The notes under the pieces: model-generated | The model's input: only the letters and a program-made list of their open reading frames with translations | What the model was told of the DNA's origin: nothing | Databases searched by the model: none | NCBI RefSeq assembly: GCF_004366635.1 | Contig: NZ_SORN01000001.1 | Span: 820,435 to 884,434 of the forward strand | Direction: 5' to 3' | Length of the DNA stretch: 64,000 bases | Source: Roseinatronobacter bogoriensis DSM 18756 | GTDB taxonomy: Bacteria; Pseudomonadota; Alphaproteobacteria; Rhodobacterales; Rhodobacteraceae | Translations under genes and position numbers: made by a program | Shown here: one piece after another, positions 27,471 to 36,200 of the stretch | Position numbering within the stretch: the first letter of the stretch is position 1 | Layout of the letters: every line of letters begins with the position of its first letter

Positions 27471-27620
27471 GCCCTGATCCTTGTCTAGCGTGGTTCAGAG
27501 CTACCTCATGCGGTTGGATTTGGAAAGCACCCCAGACCCGCAAACAGTGGCAAAATGCGCCGCTGTGCTGCGGCAAAACGCGTGATATGTTGCGCAAGTT
27601 CTTAATCCGGTGGAAACAGT

Positions 27621-28655
27621 ATGACCATTTTGCCTTTTGCCCTTGCCGCGCTTGTCCCTGTTGTTCTGCTTGGCCTTGGTGCTGTTCAGGGCGGCCTATG
27701 GGTCTGGCTGGCGCTGGCCTATGTTTCTGTTATCGCTTTCGCTCTGGACGAGATTATCAAGCCGGCCGCCCTCTCTGCCTCTGGCGAAGATGACCCCCTG
27801 CTGGCCAATGCTCTTTCGGTCGCTTTGGCGCTTGGCCATTTCGTGTTGCTGGGCATCGGGGCCTATGCTGTGGCCGGTGCAACAGGGCTGGGCAGTGCAG
27901 AGCGGGCGGCGGCGTTTTTTGGCTTTGGGCTGTATTTCGGGCAGGTCAGCATTGCCAATGCGCATGAATTGATTCACCGCACCCAGCGGGGATTGTTCAC
28001 CCTTGGCAAATGGGTGTTCATTTCCATGCTTTATGGCCATGTCACCACATCGCACCGATTGTTGCATCATGCCTATGTCGGCACGCCGAAAGACCCGAAT
28101 TTTCCGCCCAAAGGCACAAGTTTCTACCGCTATCTGCCCCGCAGCCTGTGGCGCAACCTGACCGAAGGCTACCGGATCGAGGCGGCGCGTGCCGCCCGGT
28201 CGGGGCAGCTAAACCCCTATGTCAGCTATATCGGGGGCGCTGTGGGGGTGCTGGCGCTGGGCTGGCTTGCGCTGGGCTGGGCGGGTGTAGCGGCATTGGT
28301 GGGCTTTGGCGCCTATGCGCAATTCCAGCACGCGATGGTGGATTATCTGCAACATTACGGGTTGGCGCGGCGGGTCTTGCCAGATGGCCGCTATGCCCCG
28401 CTGGAGGCGTATCACAGTTGGAACAGCCCGCATTGGTTCACGGCGCTGATGGCGGTGAATGTGACGCGTCATTCCGACCACCACGCGCATCCGGGGCGCA
28501 TTTATCCGGCATTGCGTCTGACCCAAGATATGCCCATGCTGCCCTATAGCCTGCCAGCAATGGGGGTGATTGCATTGGTGCCGCCACTATGGTTCAGGAT
28601 GATGGATCGGCGTGTCGAGCGTGTTCTGAGTATGGCGCAAGGAGTGGGTGAATGA
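27621..28655 (+). CDS. alkB: AlkB-type alkane 1-monooxygenase / membrane fatty-acid hydroxylase
   Basis: A 344-residue integral-membrane di-iron hydroxylase. The histidine boxes are HELIH (115-119), HRLLHH (145-150) and HSDHH (284-288), plus LQHYGLAR with H245, the set that distinguishes AlkB from ordinary desaturases. Six or so helices surround them. It would hydroxylate terminal carbons of alkanes or related lipids using rubredoxin or ferredoxin, but no rubredoxin gene is adjacent. At 344 residues it is shorter than classical GPo1 AlkB. The stop overlaps the next start by 4 bp. Confidence 0.88.
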   Translation: MTILPFALAALVPVVLLGLGAVQGGLWVWLALAYVSVIAFALDEIIKPAALSASGEDDPLLANALSVALALGHFVLLGIGAYAVAGATGLGSAERAAAFFGFGLYFGQVSIANAHELIHRTQRGLFTLGKWVFISMLYGHVTTSHRLLHHAYVGTPKDPNFPPKGTSFYRYLPRSLWRNLTEGYRIEAARAARSGQLNPYVSYIGGAVGVLALGWLALGWAGVAALVGFGAYAQFQHAMVDYLQHYGLARRVLPDGRYAPLEAYHSWNSPHWFTALMAVNVTRHSDHHAHPGRIYPALRLTQDMPMLPYSLPAMGVIALVPPLWFRMMDRRVERVLSMAQGVGE

Positions 28656-29062
28656 AGCGGATCAAGGGAATTGGCATTCTGGCCCTGATAGCCTGCCTGG
28701 GCGCGCCGTTGGCGGCACAGACCCCGATGAGCGCTGCGGAATTCGAGGCGTATGTCACCGGACGCACCCTGACATTCGGGTTGGATGGCATGGCCTATGG
28801 AATAGAGGAATTTCACCCCGGACGGCGCACGACATGGGCTTTCATCGGGGAAGAGTGCCGCGTTGGCAGGTGGTTCGACCGTGACGAACAGATATGTTTC
28901 ACCTATGATGATGCGCCAGAGCAGGAGCATTGCTGGATTTTCTGGCAAGGCGAAGAGGGGCTGAATGCGCGCTTCATGGGCGACGGTGCACCGACAGAGT
29001 TATATGAGGTCCAGCGCAGCACCCGCCCGCTGATCTGTCCGGGGCCAGAGGTCGGGGTTTAG
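28652..29062 (+). CDS. Small exported protein coupled to alkB
   Basis: A 136-residue protein with a signal peptide ending near LAAQ (residue 23). The mature part contains EFEAYVTGRTLTF, TTWAFIGEECRVGRWF and three further cysteines (ICFTY, HCWIF, LICPG), so four mature cysteines could form two disulfides. It starts in an ATGA overlap with the alkB-type gene, which implies coupled translation. Function unknown. The layout loosely resembles the exported protein beside dapB. Its TAG stop marks one edge of the gap that holds repeat R3. Confidence 0.75.
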   Translation: MKRIKGIGILALIACLGAPLAAQTPMSAAEFEAYVTGRTLTFGLDGMAYGIEEFHPGRRTTWAFIGEECRVGRWFDRDEQICFTYDDAPEQEHCWIFWQGEEGLNARFMGDGAPTELYEVQRSTRPLICPGPEVGV

Positions 29063-29137
29063 GGCACGCGCGATTTTTGCCGTGCCGTGCAGGCGGGCCG
29101 CGTTGGTTTGGCCGTTGAGGACGGTGGATGGTTTCGA

Positions 29138-29305
29138 CAAGCTGCGCAACGTCGGGCCGCGGCGCGGCGATACACGGTCAAATCTGTAGCGCTTTATGCT
29201 GGCCAAATCCGTAAAAGATCAGATCGTTGCGCTTGGGGCAGCCAAATCGCCGTGCCGTGGGTGCGGCGCGGCGATGCGCGGCGGCCTGCGGCCTTGATTC
29301 CGCGC
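29138..29305 (+). repeat. Dispersed 170-bp repeat, copy R3 core
   Basis: It has the same block order as R1, R2 and R4, and the long-range stem is kept apart from one mismatch in the outer helix. Flanks (29063-29137 and 29306-29396) are not clearly alignable to the TIRs of R1, so the ends are uncertain. The 334-bp space between the small exported-protein gene and the convergent purD contains nothing else I can identify. Confidence 0.85.
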
Positions 29306-29396
29306 ACCTCTACGTTCCCTTGGTCCCGCAAACCCAGCCGCAACTTGCGCTGCGCGCCACCCGCCCCCTGTCGCGCGTCAAGTCACGCGCAAAAGC

Positions 29397-30659
29397 TCAG
29401 AGCGCGCGCCAGCCGATATCGCGGCGGCAAAACCCTTCTGGCCAGTCAATCTGATCGACCATCTCATAGGCCCGCGCGCGCGCTTGGGCCAATGTGGCCC
29501 CGCGCGCGGTCACATTCAGCACCCGTCCGCCATTGGCCAGAATGCGCCCGCCCTCAGATTTTGTGCCTGCGTGAAAGACCATATGCGCGCTGTCTGCGGG
29601 GCAATCCTCCAGCCCGCTGATCGCGCTGCCCTTGGCATATGCACCCGGATAGCCCTGGGCGGCCATCACCACGGTCATGGCATGATCCTCGGCCCAGTTC
29701 ACGGCAACCTCGTCCAACCGGCCTTCGGCGCAGGCTAACATCAGGTCCAGCGCCTGTGCGCCCAGCCGCATCATCAGAACTTGACATTCCGGGTCGCCGA
29801 AACGGGCATTATATTCCACCAGCCGTGGCTTGCCGTCCTTGATCATCAGGCCCGCATACAGAACCCCCTGATACGGCGTGCCGCGCCGCGCCATTTCGGC
29901 CATTGTGGGGCGGATGATCTGGTCCAGCGCGGCTTGCGCAATCGCATCACTCAGGACCGGTGCGGGGGAGTAGGCGCCCATCCCGCCGGTATTCGGTCCG
30001 GTATCGCCTTCGCCCACGCGCTTGTGGTCTTGTGCCGTGCCGATGGGCAGGCAGGTTTCGCCATCGACCAGCACGAAGAAGCTGGCTTCTTCGCCTTCCA
30101 TGAATTCTTCGATCACCACCTCGGCACCTGCGGCCCCAAATTCACCGCCGAACATGGTGTCAATCGCGTCCAGCGCCTCGGCCTCGTTCATGGCGACGAT
30201 CACGCCCTTGCCTGCGGCCAGCCCATCCGCCTTGACCACAATCGGTGCGCCCTGCGCTCGGATATGGGCGCGGGCGGGTTCGGCCTCGGTGAAATGGGCA
30301 TAGCCGGCCGTGGGCGCATTGACAGCGGCGCAAATCTCCTTGGTGAAGGCCTTTGACGCTTCCAGCCGTGCGGCCGCCGCCGAGGGGCCAAAGCAACTGA
30401 TCCCAACCGCGCGCAGCCGGTCGGCCACGCCCGCCGCAAGCGGGGCTTCGGGGCCGATTACCACGAAATCAATCGCATTCTCGTCACAGAAACTGGCCAC
30501 GGCGCTGCCATTGCAGATATCGAGATCCGCGCATTCCGCGATCATTGCCATGCCCGCATTGCCCGGCGCACAGATCAGCCGGTCACATTTCGGGTTTTGC
30601 AGGATTGCCCATGCCAGCGCATGTTCGCGCCCGCCACTGCCCAGAACCAGAATATTCAT
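29397..30659 (-). CDS. purD: Phosphoribosylamine-glycine ligase
   Basis: PurD joins phosphoribosylamine to glycine with ATP, the second step of purine synthesis. The 420-residue ATP-grasp enzyme begins MNILVLGSGGREHALAWAI and shows GPEAPLAAGVADRLR, VKADGLAAGKGVIVA, the family signature YNARFGDPECQ and GRVLNVTARG. The chosen ATG matches this conserved N-terminus; an earlier in-frame start adds a basic tail overlapping the xseA promoter. It is divergent from xseA and converges with the alkB unit. Confidence 0.96.
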   Translation of the reverse strand: MNILVLGSGGREHALAWAILQNPKCDRLICAPGNAGMAMIAECADLDICNGSAVASFCDENAIDFVVIGPEAPLAAGVADRLRAVGISCFGPSAAAARLEASKAFTKEICAAVNAPTAGYAHFTEAEPARAHIRAQGAPIVVKADGLAAGKGVIVAMNEAEALDAIDTMFGGEFGAAGAEVVIEEFMEGEEASFFVLVDGETCLPIGTAQDHKRVGEGDTGPNTGGMGAYSPAPVLSDAIAQAALDQIIRPTMAEMARRGTPYQGVLYAGLMIKDGKPRLVEYNARFGDPECQVLMMRLGAQALDLMLACAEGRLDEVAVNWAEDHAMTVVMAAQGYPGAYAKGSAISGLEDCPADSAHMVFHAGTKSEGGRILANGGRVLNVTARGATLAQARARAYEMVDQIDWPEGFCRRDIGWRAL

Positions 30660-30734
30660 TGCCCGCCCTCTCTTGGCACCTTTGCGTCCGCGTTCTAGGG
30701 TGGGTTTGCGCCCGTGACAAGCAAAGGCCACAAC

Positions 30735-32150
30735 ATGGACCTGATTGACGAACCCGCCAGCAACACACCCGAATTCTCGGTCTCCGAAATATCAGGCGCG
30801 GTCAAACGCGTGCTGGAGGGGGAATTTGGCCGCGTGCGGGTGCGCGGCGAGGTGGGGCGCGTGGTCGTCGCGCGCACCGGGCATATGTATTTCGACCTCA
30901 AGGATGACCGCGCGGTGATTGCCAGTGTCAGCTGGAAAGGGCAGGTCGCGCGCATGGCGGCCAAGCCCGAGGAGGGGATGGAGGTCATCGCCACCGGCCG
31001 ACTGACGACATTTGCACCGCAATCCAGATACCAGCTTCAAGTCGAAAGCATCGAACCCGCTGGCGCTGGCGCGCTGATGGCCATGCTGGAAAAACGCAAG
31101 GCCGCGCTGGCCGCCGAAGGGCTGTTCGCGCCAGAGCGGAAGAAACGCCTGCCCTATCTGCCGCGTGTGGTGGGGGTGGTGACTTCGCCGCAAGGGGCAG
31201 TGATTCGCGACATCCTGCACCGGCTGCATGACCGGTTCGGGGTGCATGTGCTGCTCTGGCCAGTAGCCGTACAGGGGCAGGCCTGCGCGGCAGAGGTCGC
31301 GCGCGCGATTGCGGGCTTCAATGCCCTGCCAAAGGGCGGCGCGATCCCCCGGCCAGATGTGATCATCGTCGCGCGCGGGGGCGGATCGATCGAAGATCTC
31401 TGGGGGTTTAACGAAGAAATTGTCATCCGCGCCACGGCAGCCAGCGACATACCGCTGATATCGGCCGTCGGGCATGAAACCGACACCACGCTGATCGACT
31501 TCGCCTCTGACCAGCGCGCGCCAACGCCATCGGCTGCGGCTGAAATTGCCGTGCCGGTCCATTCCGATCTTGCAGCCGGCCTTGCCGGGCTGGATGCGCG
31601 CCTGATCCGTGCAGGCGCGCAGGCGGTCAGCCAACGCCGCCAGCGGCTGGCGGATCTGTCGCGCGCACTGCCCCGCGCCGAAGCTCTTCTTGCCCCGGCA
31701 ACGCAGCGCTTTGACCAATGGGCCGAACGCTTTCCCGGATCTTTGCGCGCATTGATTGCCAGCAAATCGCAAGAATTGCGCAGCACAAGTGCAGGGTTGC
31801 GGGCCAACACCATCCGTTTCCAGATCGACAAGTCCCGCGAAAGGCTGGAGGATCGCAGCACCCGCGCCATCCGCGCAATGGCGGCGCAGCTTGAACAGCG
31901 TGCCACCCGCCTTGCGGCACTGGAGCGGCTGCGCCAATCGCTGGGCTACCCTGCCACATTGCAACGCGGTTATGCGGTTGTGCGCGATGCAGAGGGGGGC
32001 GTGCTCACCTCCGCCACCACAGCGGCCAAGGTCACCACATTGGAGATTGAATTTTCTGATGGCAATCTTGTCGCAGTGCCACAAAAATCCGGCAAGGCGC
32101 AAAAGCCGAAATCCACACCGCCCCCACCGCAACAGGGCAGCTTGTTCTGA
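30735..32150 (+). CDS. xseA: Exodeoxyribonuclease VII large subunit
   Basis: XseA is the catalytic subunit of the single-strand-specific exonuclease VII. The N-terminal OB-fold (about 15-110) includes RVRGEVGRVVVARTGHMYFDLKD. The nuclease domain has VVTSPQGAVIRDI, ARGGGSIEDLWGFNEE, GHETDTTLIDFASDQRAPTPSAAAE, and then the long coiled-coil arm. The 471-residue product starts at the ATG with AAAGG 7 bp upstream; a GTG seven codons earlier is an alternative. The small subunit xseB is not nearby. Confidence 0.95.
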   Translation: MDLIDEPASNTPEFSVSEISGAVKRVLEGEFGRVRVRGEVGRVVVARTGHMYFDLKDDRAVIASVSWKGQVARMAAKPEEGMEVIATGRLTTFAPQSRYQLQVESIEPAGAGALMAMLEKRKAALAAEGLFAPERKKRLPYLPRVVGVVTSPQGAVIRDILHRLHDRFGVHVLLWPVAVQGQACAAEVARAIAGFNALPKGGAIPRPDVIIVARGGGSIEDLWGFNEEIVIRATAASDIPLISAVGHETDTTLIDFASDQRAPTPSAAAEIAVPVHSDLAAGLAGLDARLIRAGAQAVSQRRQRLADLSRALPRAEALLAPATQRFDQWAERFPGSLRALIASKSQELRSTSAGLRANTIRFQIDKSRERLEDRSTRAIRAMAAQLEQRATRLAALERLRQSLGYPATLQRGYAVVRDAEGGVLTSATTAAKVTTLEIEFSDGNLVAVPQKSGKAQKPKSTPPPPQQGSLF

Positions 32151-32160
32151 TCATTTTCTT

Positions 32161-32199
32161 GCGTGAAATACTCCGGGGTGCGGGGCAGAGCCCCGCCTC
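32161..32199 (-). repeat. Hairpin + CCCGGxxTATTT intergenic motif, copy C
   Basis: Read on the minus strand, GGGGC-TCT-GCCCC is followed by CCCCGGAGTATTT. It matches the copies at 981 and 4921 in arrangement, with compensated stem bases. It lies just after xseA in the space shared with the convergent aminotransferase gene. Confidence 0.5.
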
Positions 32200-32206
32200 T
32201 TTTCTT

Positions 32207-32330
32207 GGGGGTTCGGAACCTGACATAAGTGCGGCGCGGCGCACTGGCGTCCTTGATTCTGTGCGGGTCAAAGCTGGCAATGCCAAAAAACCCGTCACAG
32301 TGTCGCTCGTGTCAGGCGGCAAAAACCTAG
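32207..32330. mobile_element. Decayed copy (R5) of the TIR element
   Basis: The left end, GTTCGGAACCTGACATAAG, matches the R1 terminus with a few changes. The right end, read on the minus strand from CTAG, matches it over about 24 bases with one insertion. Inside, 13 bases (GTGCGGCGCGGCG) and CCTTGATTC match the 3' part of the 170-bp repeat, while the rest is deleted. The terminal CTAG contains the TAG stop of the minus-strand aminotransferase gene. The remnant call rests on this manual alignment. Confidence 0.6.
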
Positions 32331-33508
32331 CGCATCACTTGTGCAATGGCCTGTGCACAGACAGGAATGCTGAAATCATTCAGCCCGGCCAGATTCGCGC
32401 GCCCATCCCCCAACATATAGATCCCATGCTCTGCGCGCAGCCGTGCGACCTGTTCGGGTGAGAGGGGCAGAAGCGAAAACATGCCGCGTTGGGTCGTGAT
32501 GCAATCAAACCGGTCAGAGCCTGTTTCTGCCTGCAGCGCCTGTGCCAGCGCCTGCCGGTTTTGCGCGACGCGCGCGCGCATCGTTTCCAACTCGTCCTGC
32601 CACAGTCTGCGCAGGTCTGTGTCGCCCAGAATCGTGCTGACCACGCGCCCGCCATGATCGGGTGGAAAGGCAAAGAACTGGCGGTTAAGTCCCGCCAGCG
32701 CTGCGGCAAGATTGGCCTTCAGCGCTTCGGGTACCACAGCCATCGCAAGCCCGACCCTTTCGCGATACAGGCCGAAATTCTTGGAGCAACTGGCCGCGAC
32801 CAGCACTTCGGGCAGGCGCGCGGACAGGTGGCGTAGGCCGCCTGCATCGGCATCCAGCCCTTCGCCAAAGCCCTGATATGCCATATCGACAAAGGGCACA
32901 GCCCCGCGCCGTTCCAGCAGGGCCGCAATCTCGGCCCAGTCCTGTGCGCTTGGATCGACCCCTGTGGGGTTGTGGCAGCAGCCATGCAGCAGCACCACAT
33001 CGCCTGCTGCGACCTGTTCAAGATCTGCGAACATGCCCAGATGGTCAAGCCCGCCGCTGTCACGGTCGAGATAGCGATAGGGCTGCATTTTCAGCCCGGC
33101 AGCCGCGATCAGGGGCGCGTGGTTGGGCCATGTCTGGGCGCTGATCCAGACAACGGCTTCGGGGCGCGCGCTGCGGATCAACTCGCAGATCTGGCGCACG
33201 GCAGAGGTGCCGCCGGGTGTGCCAACAGCGGCCACGCGCGCGCTTGGCACAGCCCCGCCCAGAAGCAGGGTTTCCATCACATCCAGAAAGGCCTGATCGC
33301 CCGCCAGCGCCAGATAGCTTTTGCTTTCCTGCGTCTCGACGCAGCGCCGTTCGGCGGCCTTGACTGCTTCGAGAACCGGCGTGCGGCCTGCCTCGTCGCG
33401 ATAGACGCCCACGCCAAGGTCGATCTTGCCCATGCGCGGGTCGTCGGCAAAGGCCTGCATCAGGGCGATGATGCCATCCAGTTTCGGCTTGGGAAGGGTT
33501 TCGAACAT
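32327..33508 (-). CDS. Class I aromatic/aspartate aminotransferase
   Basis: A 393-residue PLP-dependent aminotransferase of the AspC/TyrB branch. Early segments are GKIDLGVGVYRDEAGRTPVLEAVKAAE and GTPGGTSAVRQI; a central LLHGCCHNPTGVDPS and FVDMAYQGF follow, and the cofactor lysine is in SCSKNFGLYRERVG. Aspartate, tyrosine or phenylalanine are likely amino donors, and preference cannot be set from sequence. It is the third gene of a leftward run after a sulfurtransferase and an acetyltransferase. Its TAG stop is inside the terminus of element R5. Confidence 0.93.
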   Translation of the reverse strand: MFETLPKPKLDGIIALMQAFADDPRMGKIDLGVGVYRDEAGRTPVLEAVKAAERRCVETQESKSYLALAGDQAFLDVMETLLLGGAVPSARVAAVGTPGGTSAVRQICELIRSARPEAVVWISAQTWPNHAPLIAAAGLKMQPYRYLDRDSGGLDHLGMFADLEQVAAGDVVLLHGCCHNPTGVDPSAQDWAEIAALLERRGAVPFVDMAYQGFGEGLDADAGGLRHLSARLPEVLVAASCSKNFGLYRERVGLAMAVVPEALKANLAAALAGLNRQFFAFPPDHGGRVVSTILGDTDLRRLWQDELETMRARVAQNRQALAQALQAETGSDRFDCITTQRGMFSLLPLSPEQVARLRAEHGIYMLGDGRANLAGLNDFSIPVCAQAIAQVMR

Positions 33509-33519
33509 AATAACCGCTT

Positions 33520-34080
33520 TCAGCTAGGTTTTGGGGTCCATGCGCGGGTCAGTTTGCGTTCCCGCTCTTCCTGACGCACAGGGATGAAGCCATTTTTCTG
33601 ATACTGGATCAGCGCGCGGGGATGGTCCAATGTGCAGGTGTTGACGCTCAGGCTTTTGACGCCTTCGCGCGCCCAGGCGGTCAGGATCGCCGTGCGCAGC
33701 ATCCATGTTCCCAGACCACGCCCCACGGAGGAGGGCACCAGTCCGAAATAGCACAGCTCGCAGCTTTCGGGCTGACGCCAGTCAAGCAGGAAAAACCCCT
33801 GTGGCCAGCCGTGGTCGATCAGCGAATAAAGCGCAACATCGTCATCATCCAGCCATACGGCAATCTCGTCATCTTCGCTGCTATGCAGATCGGTCCAGGC
33901 ATAGTCGCGCCCCACGGCGTCATAGAGCGCGCGAAAATACCATACAGGCGGCTTTTCGGCCTTGAGCAAGGCGCCGGTCATGCCATTTGGCGTATGCGGC
34001 CAGCCATAGCGGGGCCGTTCGGACATTTCCAGAAAGGTGACCGTATAGGGAACGGTTTCGCCCGCGTGACGTGTTGTCAT
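33520..34080 (-). CDS. GNAT family N-acetyltransferase
   Basis: A 186-residue acetyltransferase. The N-terminal half (about 1-95) has the pattern PRYGWPHTPNGMTGALLKAEKPPVWYFRALYDAVGRDYAW, and the acetyl-CoA loop is VGRGLGTWML (119-128). The late QYQKNGFIPV is the GNAT motif B. Substrate unknown. The start codon overlaps the sseA stop by 4 bp, which links it to sulfur metabolism by position only. The aminotransferase follows 11 bp later. Confidence 0.88.
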   Translation of the reverse strand: MTTRHAGETVPYTVTFLEMSERPRYGWPHTPNGMTGALLKAEKPPVWYFRALYDAVGRDYAWTDLHSSEDDEIAVWLDDDDVALYSLIDHGWPQGFFLLDWRQPESCELCYFGLVPSSVGRGLGTWMLRTAILTAWAREGVKSLSVNTCTLDHPRALIQYQKNGFIPVRQEERERKLTRAWTPKPS

Positions 34081-34922
34081 CCGGTTTCGACCTTCAGATC
34101 AGGAAACTGGCCCCATTCCGACCATGACCCGTCATAGAGCGCATGGGCGCGGTGGCCCAGCACCTCCAGCCCGAGGCTGAGGACTGCCGCCGTCACACCA
34201 GAGCCGCAGGTGGTGATGATCTGGCGTTCCAGATCCACGCCTGCGTTTTCAAAGGCCGCGCGCAGCGCGTCGCCGCGTTTCATGGTGCCATCGGGGTTCA
34301 AAAGCGCCGTAAAGGGCAGGTTCAGCGCGCCGGGCATATGGCCTGCGCGCAAGCCCTCGCGCGGTTCGGGCGCGTCACCGCGGAAGCGTTCGGGGGCGCG
34401 GGCATCCACGATCTGCCAGTCACGCAGCTTCACCGCCGCGGCCACCTGGCTGACATCCTTGACCATATGGGCCTGACGCTGCACCGTGATATGGCGTTCG
34501 CGCAGCACGGGCGGCATATCTTCCATTGCGCGGCCTTCGGCTTGCCATTTGGGCAGGCCACCATCCAGCACTGCCACATCGGTCTTGCCCATCAGGCGAA
34601 ACAGCCACCAGACGCGAGCGGCTGAAAACAGCCCCATACCGTCATAGATGACGATCTGATGGCCATCGCCCACACCCATCGCGCGCATCCGCGACATGAA
34701 TTTCTCGACCGGGGGGGCCATATGCGGCAAGGCGGAGCGGTGGTCGCTGATCTCGTCGATGTCAAAGAAGCGCGCACCGGGGATATGCGCGGTTTCATAT
34801 TCCGCGCGCGCATCGCGGCCCATCTGGGGCAGATACCAGCTGGCGTCGAGGATGCGCAGATCGGGATCATTCAGATGTGCGGCCAGCCATTCGGTTGACA
34901 CAAGGGTTTTCGGATCGTCCAT
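34077..34922 (-). CDS. sseA: 3-mercaptopyruvate sulfurtransferase (two-domain rhodanese)
   Basis: A 281-residue tandem rhodanese. The inactive N-terminal domain (about 5-125) contains ILDASWYLPQMGRDARAEYETAHIPGARFFDID. The C-terminal domain has the active-site cysteine C239 in CGSGVTA, the loop typical of mercaptopyruvate sulfurtransferases rather than thiosulfate-specific CRxGxx enzymes. I start at MDDPKTLVST; the longer frame runs upstream toward the divergent zapE. It is co-translated with the downstream acetyltransferase gene. Confidence 0.94.
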   Translation of the reverse strand: MDDPKTLVSTEWLAAHLNDPDLRILDASWYLPQMGRDARAEYETAHIPGARFFDIDEISDHRSALPHMAPPVEKFMSRMRAMGVGDGHQIVIYDGMGLFSAARVWWLFRLMGKTDVAVLDGGLPKWQAEGRAMEDMPPVLRERHITVQRQAHMVKDVSQVAAAVKLRDWQIVDARAPERFRGDAPEPREGLRAGHMPGALNLPFTALLNPDGTMKRGDALRAAFENAGVDLERQIITTCGSGVTAAVLSLGLEVLGHRAHALYDGSWSEWGQFPDLKVETG

Positions 34923-35046
34923 CAGCCACTCCCATCTGCGTGTGCGTTCGGTAATTTCCCCTATATCCCTAACCTTGCGCGACGTAGCTGGCAAGATCAC
35001 TGCACCCTCTTTCCCCTGTCGCAGCTTTGGCGTAACCATGCGCGCC

Positions 35047-36141
35047 ATGACGGATGTTCTGACACAGATTTATGACAAAAGGGTCGAGGCGGGCCAGCTT
35101 CGGCCTGATGCGGCGCAGCGTGCGGCGCTGCCGCTCTTTGCGCCTATCATGGCCTATCTGGCGCAGCCTGCCCCCAAAAGCGGCGGGCTGCGCGGCCTGT
35201 TTGGCCGCGCCAAGCCGGACCCTGCGCCGGGTCTATACCTGTGGGGCGGGGTGGGGCGTGGCAAATCCATGCTGATGGACCTGTTTTTCGAACATGCGGG
35301 CGCGGTTCCAAAACGTCGCGTGCATTTTCACGCGTTCATGCAAGAGGTGCATTCCGGTCTGCATGCCGCGCGTCAACGCGGGGTCGAGGATGCGCTGGTC
35401 CCGGTGGCAGACAAGATCATCGCGGATGTGCGGCTGCTGGCCTTTGACGAGATGCAGATCACCGACATTACCGATGCCATGATCGTGGGGCGGTTGTTCG
35501 AGCGGCTGATGGGCGCAGGGGTGGCGATTGTGACCACGTCGAACCGGGTGCCGGATGATCTGTATAAGGACGGGCTGAACCGAGCCTTGTTCCTGCCCTT
35601 CATCGAATTCATCAAGACGCAGATGGTGGTGCATGAACTGGTGTCAGAGACGGATTACCGCCAGCACCGGCTGTCAGGCGCGCAGGTCTATTTCAGCCCT
35701 GCCGATGCGGCTGCGCATGTGGAAATGGCGCGGATGTGGGATGAATTGACTGGCCATGACCCCGGCGCGCCCTTGCATTTGCAGGTGAAGGGGCGCGAGG
35801 TGGTGGTGTCCAAGGCGCATAACGGGGTGGGACGTGCCGGGTTCTGGGAGTTGTGCGGCAAACCGCTTGGGCCGGGGGATTACCTGGCGATTGCGCAGGC
35901 GCTGCGGGTGCTGATGCTGGATGATATCCCGTATCTGTCGGCCACGAATTATAACGAGGCCAAACGTTTCGTGACCCTGATTGATGCGCTGTATGAAGGC
36001 AAGGTGCGGCTGATCGCCTCGGCTGCGGCGGTGCCGGAGCAGCTATATACCGAAGGCGCGGGCGCGTTCGAGTTTGAGCGCACGGCCAGCCGCTTGCGCG
36101 AGATGCAAGGGGCGGATTGGGGGCAGGCGCACGCTGGTTGA
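35047..36141 (+). CDS. zapE: Cell division protein ZapE / AFG1-family ATPase
   Basis: A 364-residue AAA-type ATPase of the ZapE/AFG1 (LACE1) family. Walker A is GGVGRGKSMLMD (near 65-76) and Walker B is LLAFDEMQITD. TTSNRVPDDLYKDGLNR is the family sensor region. Proteins of this family act at the division septum in E. coli and on mitochondrial protein quality in eukaryotes. Either the ATG at 35047 or one three codons upstream could be used; neither has a strong Shine-Dalgarno site. It is divergent from sseA. Confidence 0.93.
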   Translation: MTDVLTQIYDKRVEAGQLRPDAAQRAALPLFAPIMAYLAQPAPKSGGLRGLFGRAKPDPAPGLYLWGGVGRGKSMLMDLFFEHAGAVPKRRVHFHAFMQEVHSGLHAARQRGVEDALVPVADKIIADVRLLAFDEMQITDITDAMIVGRLFERLMGAGVAIVTTSNRVPDDLYKDGLNRALFLPFIEFIKTQMVVHELVSETDYRQHRLSGAQVYFSPADAAAHVEMARMWDELTGHDPGAPLHLQVKGREVVVSKAHNGVGRAGFWELCGKPLGPGDYLAIAQALRVLMLDDIPYLSATNYNEAKRFVTLIDALYEGKVRLIASAAAVPEQLYTEGAGAFEFERTASRLREMQGADWGQAHAG

Positions 36142-36163
36142 GGTGGCGAGGGGGCTGGAGGGG

Positions 36164-36200
36164 CACGATCCTTCCCCCCATCGAGGGGGTCAGGATCGTG
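36164..36200. terminator. Hairpin between convergent zapE and queG
   Basis: The outer stem CACGATCCT/AGGATCGTG (9 bp) and inner stem CCCCC/GGGGG enclose a short loop. The right arm overlaps the last codons of queG. The position between two 3' ends suggests a bidirectional terminator, although no clear T-tract follows. Confidence 0.5.

Noticed and set aside
30792..32132. A 446-residue minus-strand frame opposite xseA
   Set aside because: Antisense to a complete xseA with all its motifs.
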